From assembly GCA_031290955.1 (NCBI GenBank), contig JAISLJ010000224.1, positions 1 to 10,602 of the forward strand: 10,602 bases of DNA. Reading direction: 5' to 3'. The number at the start of each line of letters is the position of its first letter. Within the stretch, counting starts at the first letter, position 1. The position numbers and the translations under genes were made by a program. The notes below the pieces were generated by a model. The model saw nothing but the letters and a program-made list of their open reading frames with translations. It was not told the origin of the DNA and searched no databases. This document shows, piece after piece, positions 1 through 5,767 of the stretch. Source of the DNA: Zoogloeaceae bacterium. Its GTDB lineage: Bacteria; Pseudomonadota; Gammaproteobacteria; Burkholderiales; Rhodocyclaceae.

Positions 1-1
1 A

Positions 2-82
2 TCGTCTCCCTACGTCGGCATGACCCGTACAGGTTCAAAGGGTATTTCTCAGCGCCGGTCTTCAACGGCGCACCCCCAACGA
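2..82 (-). promoter_or_regulatory. TPP (thiamin pyrophosphate) riboswitch aptamer
   Basis: Read on the - strand, the segment has the conserved TPP aptamer blocks in order. GGGGGTGC is at about 70-77, CTGAGA at 47-52, ACCCTTTGAACCTG at 30-43 and GTAGGGA at 7-13. The closing P1 stem is TCGT (79-82) paired with ACGA (2-5), so the aptamer is complete. This RNA class binds TPP and represses thiamin synthesis or transport genes at transcription termination or translation initiation. The expression platform and the controlled gene lie beyond position 1. thiC is the most common partner in proteobacteria, but that is inference. Confidence 0.95.
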
Positions 83-90
83 AAAGGTGG

Positions 91-119
91 AAGGTACTGG
101 AAAGCGCGGGTTTGCGCAA
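91..119 (-). promoter_or_regulatory. Candidate promoter for the riboswitch transcript
   Basis: On the - strand a -35-like TTGCGC (114-119) and a -10-like TACCTT (91-96) are separated by 17 bases. Each box matches the sigma-70 consensus at only three of six positions. The position supports it: transcription would begin near 84, just before the first aptamer base. No better candidate was seen between the aptamer and the transposase remnant. Confidence 0.35.
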
Positions 120-126
120 TGAAAGC

Positions 127-372
127 CTATCTGTCGCATCCCGGACGATTCGATTCTGGCGGATGAAGGAAGAGTTGTGGGTGGGAAGCATACCACATGT
201 TCATGGCGTCCATAGGGGTTTTGCTGTTGAGTGCGGTCTGGGGCAGGAGTTCGTTGTAGAGCATGGCATATCGGAGCAGCGTCTGTTCCAGGTCTTCGCC
301 GCTCAGAAAAAGCAACAGGCGGCCAATGCGGTCTATGATGATATTGTCAGTTACATCAAAAAAATTGAACAC
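127..372 (-). pseudogene. C-terminal remnant of a DDE integrase/transposase (IS481-like)
   Basis: The - strand frame encodes 81 residues ending in TAG. It contains SGEDLEQTLLRYAMLYNEL, then LPQTALNSKTPMDAM, then WYASHPQLF, and ends in PGCDR. This matches the C-terminal end of rve-type integrases of the IS481/IS3 group, where a Leu/Tyr-rich helix is followed by an LPQ-x-AL-x-x-KTP motif and a W...P-x-LF tail. The N-terminal helix-turn-helix and the three catalytic acidic residues are absent, so it cannot be active. Homology seems to start within the first 20 codons; the upstream codons are AT-rich and unlike the family. No terminal inverted repeats or target duplication were found. The IS481 assignment is from memory of motif style and is less certain than the integrase call. 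Confidence 0.72.
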
Positions 373-640
373 AAGGGACGACTACGGAATATTGTTGCAA
401 GCATGGCTCACAATATCTGCATGCATAGTGACAGCGACTTCCACGGGGCACGGTCTTGATACACTTGATGCGTGCCTCTATGTGTTTGAAAAAATCGGCC
501 GGGACAATCCCGGTGTTCAAAAGCATGTCCAGGACGCCAAAAGAAGGAAAGCGCAGCAAAAACCATGATGCCACGCCGGGCGCTTCCCGAAGCGAGGGCG
601 AAACCCCTCTCTTGTCCCCACGCATCGCGCATTGGGCGTC
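373..640. other. Unassigned gap between transposase remnant and metG promoter region
   Basis: No gene is recognised here. The part up to about 565 looks more AT-rich than the metG codons and reads in short broken frames on both strands, as expected of decayed foreign DNA next to the integrase scrap. At 581-594 there is a palindrome, CGCTTC-CC-GAAGCG, similar in style to the hairpins of the dispersed repeats further right. A + strand frame ending at 568 has a protein-like tail (DACLYVFEK and following), but no family could be named. Confidence 0.5.
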
Positions 641-649
641 CTGCCCTCG

Positions 650-664
650 TTGTAATGCTACAAT
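650..664 (+). promoter_or_regulatory. Candidate metG -10 box within a small palindrome
   Basis: TACAAT (659-664) is a good -10 box and would start transcription about 20 bases before the metG ATG. It overlaps an inverted repeat, TTGTA-ATGC-TACAA (650-663). No convincing -35 box lies 16-18 bases upstream; TTGGGC at 632-637 is 21 bases away. The palindrome could be a protein-binding site or chance. Confidence 0.45.
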
Positions 665-691
665 ATGCGTTTTTCGTCCGAGGCCCGGAAC

Positions 692-2755
692 ATGACCCGC
701 AAGATTCTCGTCACCTCCGCCCTGCCCTACGCCAATGGCGCCATTCACCTTGGTCATCTGGTGGAATATATCCAGACCGACATCTGGGTGCGCTTCCAGA
801 AGATGCGCGGTCACGAGTGCTGGTATGTCTGCGCAGACGATACCCACGGCACCGCTGTGATGCTGCGCGCCGAAGCGGAGGGCATCGCTCCCGAGCAATT
901 GATCGAGCGCGTGAAGAACGAACACATGCGAGATTTCGCCGGTTTCCTGGTCGGCTTCGATCACTACCACAGCACCCACGCGCCGGAAGTGCACGAACTT
1001 GCGCATCTCTTCTACCAACGTCTCACGGCAGCGGGCTTGATCGAGAAGCGTCAGGTGCGGCAATATTATGATCCCGTCAAAACCTTGTTCTTGCCCGACC
1101 GCTTCATCAAGGGCAAATGCCCAAAGTGTGGCGCGCCGGATCAATACGGCGACAATTGCGAGCAGTGTGGCGCAGCCTACGCGCCCACAGAACTGAAAAA
1201 CCCTTATTCCGCCGTTTCCGGGGCCAAGCCGGAACTGCGCGATTCCGAACATTATTTCTTCCGCCTTTCCGACCCGCGCTGCGAGCACTTTTTACGCGCG
1301 TACACGAGTCACGCCAATGGCGTGTTACAAACAGAAGCCGCCAACAAGCTGCACGAATGGCTGGGCGAGGCGGACGAACACCTGCTCACCGACTGGGACA
1401 TCTCCCGCGACGCGCCCTATTTCGGCTTCGAGATTCCCGACGCGCCGGGCAAGTTCTTCTATGTGTGGCTGGACGCGCCCATCGGCTACATGGGTTCCTT
1501 CCAGCACCTCTGCGCGCGCGAGGGGCTTTCCTTTGACGAATACTTCGCACCGGATTCCAAAGCCGAGTTATATCACTTCATCGGTAAGGACATCCTATAT
1601 TTCCACGCTCTTTTCTGGCCCGCCGAACTCACGCATGTGGGCTTTCGCACGCCGACAAAAATCTGCGCGCACGGTTTCCTGACCATAAATGGCGCAAAAA
1701 TGTCCAAGTCACGCGGCACCTTCATCACGGCAGCCAGCTATCTGGAACAGGGGTTGAACCCGGAATGGCTGCGCTACTATTTCGCCGGGAAACTCTCCGG
1801 CGGCATGGAAGATATCGACCTGAACCTCGCCGATTTCGTCGCCCGCGTCAATGCCGACTTGATCGGTAAATACGTAAACATCGCCAGCCGCACCGCCGGT
1901 TTCCTCGCCAGACGCTTCGACGGCAAGCTTCTGGCCGCCGACGCCAAGCTCCTCGCCCTGAGCAGCGTCAAAACAGCCGCGCCGCGCATCGCCGCGCACT
2001 ACGAGGCACGGGAATTCAGCAAAGCGATGCGCGAGATCATGGCCCTGGCCGACGCCGCCAACCAGTATGTGGACAACGTAAAACCCTGGGAATTGGCGAA
2101 ACAGGCGGACAAGGACGCGGAATTGCATCTGGCCTGCACCAACAGCCTGAACCTGTTTTACCGGCTTACCGCGTTGCTGAAGCCCGTGTTGCCCGCCCTG
2201 GCAGAAAAGGCGGAAGCGTTCCTGAACATCGCGCCGCTCGTCTGGACGGACACGACAGCACTGTTGCCCGCCGGGCACACGATTCGCGCCTATCACCACC
2301 TGATGACCCGCGTCGACCTAAAACAGGTCGAGGCGCTCGTCGCCGCCAACCGCGCCAACCTCGCGCCCGCGCCGAAGACGGCCAAGAGCGCGGGGACGGC
2401 GGCGGCAGAGACTTCCGGCACCATCGGCATCGACGATTTCCTGAAGGTGGATTTGCGCATCGCCCGCATCGTCGAGGCCGCGCAGGTGGAAGGCGCGGAA
2501 AAGCTCGTGCGCCTCGTGCTCGACATTGGCGAGGAGAAACCGCGCCAGGTTTTCGCGGGCATCAAATCCGCCTACGATCCGGCGCAATTGCAGGGACGGC
2601 TCACAGTGATGGTCGCCAACCTCGCGCCGCGCAAGATGAAATTCGGCCTTTCCGAAGGCATGGTGCTGGCGGCTTCCGACGAGACCGGCAAAACCGGCGG
2701 CATCTATTTGCTCTCCCCCGACGCGGGCGCAACGCCGGGGATGCGCGTAAAATAG
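692..2755 (+). CDS. metG: Methionyl-tRNA synthetase
   Basis: This 687-residue class I aminoacyl-tRNA synthetase attaches methionine to initiator and elongator tRNA-Met in the cytoplasm. The HIGH-type motif is HLGH at residues 19-22 and KMSKS is at 336-340. The zinc knuckle has four cysteines at 143, 146, 156 and 159 (CPKC and CEQC), as in the E. coli-type enzyme. Residues from about 577 to the end form the fused OB-fold tRNA-binding domain (Trbp111/EMAPII type), beginning IGIDDFLKVDLRIARI. The length fits dimeric bacterial MetRS. The start is placed at 692 because homology begins MTRKILVTSALPYANG; an in-frame ATG at 665 would add nine atypical residues and lies almost on the predicted transcription start. 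No strong Shine-Dalgarno is visible. The gene stands alone, followed by 1,038 bp without a gene. Confidence 0.98.
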   Translation: MTRKILVTSALPYANGAIHLGHLVEYIQTDIWVRFQKMRGHECWYVCADDTHGTAVMLRAEAEGIAPEQLIERVKNEHMRDFAGFLVGFDHYHSTHAPEVHELAHLFYQRLTAAGLIEKRQVRQYYDPVKTLFLPDRFIKGKCPKCGAPDQYGDNCEQCGAAYAPTELKNPYSAVSGAKPELRDSEHYFFRLSDPRCEHFLRAYTSHANGVLQTEAANKLHEWLGEADEHLLTDWDISRDAPYFGFEIPDAPGKFFYVWLDAPIGYMGSFQHLCAREGLSFDEYFAPDSKAELYHFIGKDILYFHALFWPAELTHVGFRTPTKICAHGFLTINGAKMSKSRGTFITAASYLEQGLNPEWLRYYFAGKLSGGMEDIDLNLADFVARVNADLIGKYVNIASRTAGFLARRFDGKLLAADAKLLALSSVKTAAPRIAAHYEAREFSKAMREIMALADAANQYVDNVKPWELAKQADKDAELHLACTNSLNLFYRLTALLKPVLPALAEKAEAFLNIAPLVWTDTTALLPAGHTIRAYHHLMTRVDLKQVEALVAANRANLAPAPKTAKSAGTAAAETSGTIGIDDFLKVDLRIARIVEAAQVEGAEKLVRLVLDIGEEKPRQVFAGIKSAYDPAQLQGRLTVMVANLAPRKMKFGLSEGMVLAASDETGKTGGIYLLSPDAGATPGMRVK

Positions 2756-2790
2756 CCAACCCATCAAGCAAGCGACCGCGCGGAATGGAA

Positions 2791-2820
2791 TCCCTTCTCT
2801 CGCCCCTTTTGTTGGGGCAT
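2791..2820 (-). repeat. Inverted fragment of the composite repeat
   Basis: Read on the - strand this is ATGCCCC, a loop AACAAAA, then GGGGCGAGAGA and AGGG. It matches the middle module of R2 and R3 (GCCCC-GGCA-GGGGC followed by GAGAGAGGGAG in R2) except that the loop is seven bases rather than four. It lies 35 bases after the metG stop codon and could also fold at the 3' end of the metG transcript. Confidence 0.55.
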
Positions 2821-2826
2821 CCAGCG

Positions 2827-2865
2827 GCTTCCCGGAGTTCCGCCAAAGCTTCCCGGAGTCCCGCC
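2827..2865 (+). repeat. Two-copy tandem repeat, 21-bp period
   Basis: GCTTCCCGGAGTTCCGCC (2827-2844) is followed after AAA by GCTTCCCGGAGTCCCGCC (2848-2865). The copies differ at one of 18 bases. It lies between the inverted fragment and R1 and was not found elsewhere in the window. Confidence 0.8.
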
Positions 2866-2887
2866 CCCATTCCTCGTTGCTTTCTTG

Positions 2888-3203
2888 CCATCGGCGTTTA
2901 TTTGTGCGATGCCCTCCCCGTCCGCGCCGCCGCTTGCTTCTCTCTCCCTCGCTTGGCGGGGGAGAGTGCCCTGGCAAGGGCGAGAGAGGGAGTGCCCCCT
3001 CCGGCGCGAAGCGCCGCATATGTTTCTTTTGGCGTTGTTTCTGCGGGAAGGGTGGGGAAAGTGAGCGTCGCTGCGCTCCGCAAGAAAGGACGCTCTCCCG
3101 CCCTGCGGGGCACCCTCTCCCGCCAAGCGGGCGAGGGGAACGGTGCGGGTGAATCGCCGCGCTCCGAAGCGGGCGAGGGGATTGGCATGGGCGCGTTCGC
3201 GCC
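2888..3203 (+). repeat. Composite hairpin repeat, copy R1 (no head)
   Basis: R1 is homologous to R2 from CCATCGGCGTTTATTTGTGC onward, at an offset of 489 rising to 504 and 507. Modules in order: stem CTCCC-T-CGC/GCG-G-GGGAG near 2945-2963; GCCCT-GGCA-AGGGC at 2968-2981; the invariant core CGGCGC-GAA-GCGCCG followed by CATA from 3002; a GAGCG/CGCTC hairpin near 3063; GCCC-TGCG-GGGC near 3100; CCCTC-T-CCCGC-CAA-GCGGG-C-GAGGG at 3113-3137; and ATGGGCGCGTTCGCGCC at 3187-3203, shared with the far end of R3. The GTCATTGCGAG head found on R2 and R3 is missing. Confidence 0.9.
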
Positions 3204-3231
3204 GGAGGGAAGATCGCCGTCCGCCAGGACT

Positions 3232-3264
3232 GGATTGCCACGGCGCTACGCGCCTCGCAATGAC
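3232..3264 (-). repeat. Solo head hairpin, inverted relative to R2
   Basis: On the + strand this reads GGATTGCCACG, then GGCGC-TAC-GCGCC, then CTCGCAATGAC. The outer arms are identical to the heads of R2 (3346-3378) and R3 (10333-10365), but those have a GGGCC-GAA-GGCCC inner stem. It faces the R2 head, so the two form an inverted pair around 81 bp (3265-3345). Confidence 0.88.
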
Positions 3265-3345
3265 AAGGATTGGAACGCTTCGCGCTTTCTTTCCCGCAAC
3301 AGCGAAGCAATCGCCCACAGAAACGCGCCAAACCGCCAACATTTC

Positions 3346-3687
3346 GTCATTGCGAGGGCCGAAGGCCCGTGGCAATCCATCGGCGTTTATTTGTGCGATG
3401 CCCTCCCCGTCCGCGCCGCCGCTTGCTTCTCTCTCCCTCGCTTGGCGGGGGAGTTTCGCCGTCCGCAGGACGCCCCGGCAGGGGCGAGAGAGGGAGTGCA
3501 TCCTCCGGCGCGAAGCGCCGCATACTTTTCCTTGGGCGTTGTTTCTGCTGGAAGGTTGGAAGAAATGAGCGTCGCTACGCTCCGCATGGAACGGCTCCCT
3601 CTCCCGGCGCTTCGCGCCACCCTCTCCCGCCAAGCGGGCGAGGGGAACGGTGCGGGGGAATCGCCGCGCGCCGAAGCGGGCGAGGGA
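3346..3687 (+). repeat. Composite hairpin repeat, copy R2 (full, with head)
   Basis: R2 begins with the head GTCATTGCGAG, inner stem GGGCC-GAA-GGCCC, then GTGGCAATCC (3346-3378). All R1 modules follow. Compared with R1 and R3 it has 15 extra bases around TTTCGCCGTCCGCAG (from 3454), which include a small GTCC-GCA-GGAC hairpin. GCCCC-GGCA-GGGGC is at 3472-3485, the 19-base core at 3506-3524, GGCGC-TTC-GCGCC near 3606-3618 and CCCTC...GAGGG at 3620-3644. Sequence left of GTCATTGCGAG is not shared with R3, so that is probably the element's edge. Confidence 0.92.
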
Positions 3688-3720
3688 GCGCACACTTCGG
3701 CGCGAAGCGCCGCATACCTT
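3682..3720 (+). repeat. Partial repeat copy fused to the end of R2
   Basis: The segment carries GAGGGAGCGCACAC, then the same 19-base core CGGCGCGAAGCGCCGCATA (3698-3716), then CCTT. The GCGCACAC before the core resembles the R3 version more than R1 or R2. Homology stops at about 3720, some 70 bases before the transporter start codon. Confidence 0.75.
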
Positions 3721-3793
3721 CCGGGGAAGAGGATTGAGCGGCATGGCGGCTCCCTTGTCTTCCCTGGAAAAAAGTTAACTGGAGCATCCTGAC

Positions 3794-5608
3794 ATGTCAC
3801 TCAAATCCGCCGCCGCGCAGATCGTTTTTCGGCCTCGTTTGCTGGATTGTCTTTCCGGCTACAACCGGGCGCAGTTCGGCAAGGATGTCGGGGCGGGCAT
3901 TACCGTGGGCGTGCTGGCGCTGCCCTTGGCGATGGCCTTTGCCATTGCCTCCGGCGTTTCGCCCGCCGCCGGCATCTGGACGGCCATTGTCGCCGGGTTC
4001 ATCACTTCGGCCCTGGGCGGCTCGCGGGTGCAGATCGGCGGGCCGACCGGAGCTTTCATCCCGATCATCTACGGCATCGTGGCCGTCTACGGCTTCGGCA
4101 ACCTGCTGATCGCCACCATGCTGGCCGGAGCCTTCCTGCTGGCGATGGGCGTGTTTCGCATGGGGCAGTTGATCCGCTTCATCCCGGTCTCCGTCGTCAT
4201 TGGCTTTACCAATGGCATTGCCGTGGTGATCTTCATGGCCCAGATCAAGGATTTCCTGGGGCTGCAAATCGAGAGCCTGCCGCCGGAATTCTTCGCCAAG
4301 ATCGAAACCCTCGCCACGAGCCTGCACCTTGTGCATGTCCCGACGCTCGCGCTCTCTGTCGCCTCGCTGTTGTTCCTGCTCGGCTACAACCACATGGCGA
4401 CGCAGGAACGTTTTGCCGTGCTGCGCCGCGCGCCGGGGCCGCTGGCGGTGCTGGTGCTGGCCACGGCGGTAACGGCGCTGTTTGACCTGCACAAGTACGG
4501 CATCGAGACCATCGGCAGCCGTTTTGTCGGCGGCATTCCCCAGGGCTTGCCGCCCATCGCCCTGCCCGCCCTGTCGCTCGATACCGTGGGCAAGCTCATT
4601 TCCCCGGCCATTGCCATCGCCATTCTGGGGGCCATTGAATCGCTGCTCTCCGCCCGTGTGGCCGACGGCAGCATTGATGACCGGCACGACCCTGACCAGG
4701 AACTGATGGCCCAGGGCATTGCCAATCTCGTCGCGCCGCTCTTCGGCGGTTTCGCCGCCACCGGCGCGATTGCCCGCACCGCCACCAATGTGCGCTCCGG
4801 CGGACGCACGCCGATTGCCGGGATCATCCACGCCTTCGTGCTCCTGAGCATCGTCCTCATCCTGGCGCCGCTCGCCAGCCACATCCCGCTTTCCGCGCTT
4901 TCCGCCATTGTGGTCGTGGTGGCGGTCAACATGGGCCAATGGCATGAATTCAAGGCATTGCGCCGCTTTTCCAACGATTACCGCACCATCCTGCTCTCGA
5001 CCTTTTTGGTGACGGTCATCTTCGATCTCACGGTGGCGATCGAGCTGGGCATGGTGCTCTCCTGCCTGGCCTTCATCTACCGCATGTCCCGGCTCACCCG
5101 CATCGAGCGCCTGCCCCTGAAGCAGCACGAGCGCGACCCGGATTTCCTGCGCCCGGACGGCAGCCCGCGCATCAGCGCCTGGCGCTTCTACGGCTCGCTG
5201 TTCTTCGGCGCGGTCAACAAGCTGGAAGTGCTGCTTGATCCCAAGGCGGGCTTTCCCGATGTGCTGATCCTGGACATGCAGGCGCTGGTGCAACTGGATA
5301 CCACCGGGCTGGATGGCATCGGCAAGCTGCTTGACCGGCTGGAAAAGCAGGAAGGCGGTCTGGTGATCTGCGGCCTTGCCCGCCAGCCCAGTTCGCTCAT
5401 GTACCGCGCCGGCTTCATCGACCGCCTGGGCGAGGAAAACCTGGCGGACAACCTTTCCGCCGCCATCCAGCGCGCGGAAACCCTGCTCATCCGCGCCCAG
5501 TTCGCCCGCGCCGCCGCCGGAAGGCAGGAAGCGGAAGCCGGGAATCCGGAAAAAACGGCGGAGACAGAAGCCGGAGATGCGCAAGCGGAGGCGCGCAAGG
5601 AGCCATGA
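3794..5608 (+). CDS. SulP (SLC26) family anion transporter with STAS domain
   Basis: This 604-residue inner-membrane protein belongs to the SulP family, whose members move sulfate, bicarbonate or C4-dicarboxylates (DauA/YchM, BicA). The N-terminal two thirds is hydrophobic and has family signatures: AGITVGVLALPLAMAFAIA near residue 35, GGPTGAFIPIIYGIV, GFTNGIAVVIFMAQIKDFLGL, and the GGFAATGAIARTATNVRSGG loop near 315-335. A cytoplasmic STAS domain occupies roughly 460-565, with LDTTG at 501-505 at the usual DSSG-like site. It ends in a charged Ala/Glu-rich tail of about 35 residues that is probably disordered. GGAG at 3781-3784, nine bases before the ATG, supports the start. No carbonic anhydrase or sulfate gene is adjacent, so the substrate is undetermined. 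The repeat-rich gap upstream shows no clear promoter. Confidence 0.95.
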   Translation: MSLKSAAAQIVFRPRLLDCLSGYNRAQFGKDVGAGITVGVLALPLAMAFAIASGVSPAAGIWTAIVAGFITSALGGSRVQIGGPTGAFIPIIYGIVAVYGFGNLLIATMLAGAFLLAMGVFRMGQLIRFIPVSVVIGFTNGIAVVIFMAQIKDFLGLQIESLPPEFFAKIETLATSLHLVHVPTLALSVASLLFLLGYNHMATQERFAVLRRAPGPLAVLVLATAVTALFDLHKYGIETIGSRFVGGIPQGLPPIALPALSLDTVGKLISPAIAIAILGAIESLLSARVADGSIDDRHDPDQELMAQGIANLVAPLFGGFAATGAIARTATNVRSGGRTPIAGIIHAFVLLSIVLILAPLASHIPLSALSAIVVVVAVNMGQWHEFKALRRFSNDYRTILLSTFLVTVIFDLTVAIELGMVLSCLAFIYRMSRLTRIERLPLKQHERDPDFLRPDGSPRISAWRFYGSLFFGAVNKLEVLLDPKAGFPDVLILDMQALVQLDTTGLDGIGKLLDRLEKQEGGLVICGLARQPSSLMYRAGFIDRLGEENLADNLSAAIQRAETLLIRAQFARAAAGRQEAEAGNPEKTAETEAGDAQAEARKEP

Positions 5609-5638
5609 GCGTGTTTTCACGGTTCCGGTTCTGGTCGG

Positions 5639-5653
5639 TTCCGGTTCCCGGAA
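5639..5653 (+). terminator. Possible terminator hairpin after the SulP gene
   Basis: TTCCGG-TTC-CCGGAA is a perfect six-base-pair stem with a three-base loop, 30 bases after the stop codon. It is followed by a pyrimidine-rich ATTGACTTTCTCCCTTTCC but no true T-run. Its left arm belongs to an 11-base direct repeat, GGTTCCGGTTC (5621-5631 and 5637-5647), so a regulatory site is an alternative. Confidence 0.4.
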
Positions 5654-5654
5654 A

Positions 5655-5682
5655 TTGACTTTCTCCCTTTCCTGAATAAAGA
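5655..5682 (+). promoter_or_regulatory. Candidate bioB promoter
   Basis: A -35-like TTGACT (5655-5660, five of six consensus bases) is followed after 16 bases by TAAAGA (5677-5682), a poor -10 box. GATAAC at 5681-5686 is a better box but 20 bases away. It would give an mRNA leader of roughly 80 bases before bioB. No BirA operator was recognised. Confidence 0.4.
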
Positions 5683-5767
5683 TAACGGGTTCCTGCGTGG
5701 AGGCTTTGCCGAGTTTCCCGATTCTTGTCCAGAATGCCTACCGAACCGATTTTCCAAGGATAAAAGC

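Larger units (their letters stand above)
2756..3793. other. Non-coding gap packed with repeats and hairpins
   Basis: This 1,038-bp stretch between metG and the transporter contains two full composite repeats (R1, R2), at least two partial ones, one separate head hairpin in the opposite orientation and a short tandem repeat. Frames stay open on both strands (for example + 2785-3792 and - 2764-3744), but the predicted peptides are Arg/Ala/Gly-rich, repeat themselves with the DNA repeat and match no family I know. I regard the gap as non-coding. No clear rho-independent terminator for metG is seen: the hairpins lack T-tracts. The transporter's Shine-Dalgarno (GGAG, 3781-3784) lies at its right end. 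Confidence 0.8.

Noticed and set aside
665..691. An earlier in-frame start for metG
   Set aside because: The nine extra residues (MRFSSEARN) are not part of the MetRS N-terminus and the ATG nearly coincides with the predicted transcription start.
356..1288. A 310-codon - strand frame over the start of metG
   Set aside because: Most of it is antisense to metG; the part beyond metG has no recognisable homology and does not continue the integrase frame.
2888..3720. The repeats as a CRISPR array
   Set aside because: The copies are about 300 bases, irregularly spaced and in both orientations. There are no short uniform repeats with unique spacers and no cas genes.
2785..3792. A 335-codon + strand open frame across the repeat region
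   Set aside because: It covers both R1 and R2, so the same peptide blocks recur with the DNA repeat. Competing frames are also open on both strands, and no family motif or plausible ribosome binding site was found.
3797..5620. A 607-codon open frame antisense to the SulP gene
   Set aside because: It is a mirror of the codon bias of a clear SulP protein. Its peptide is His/Gln/Gly/Arg-rich without motifs, while the + strand frame has full family signatures.
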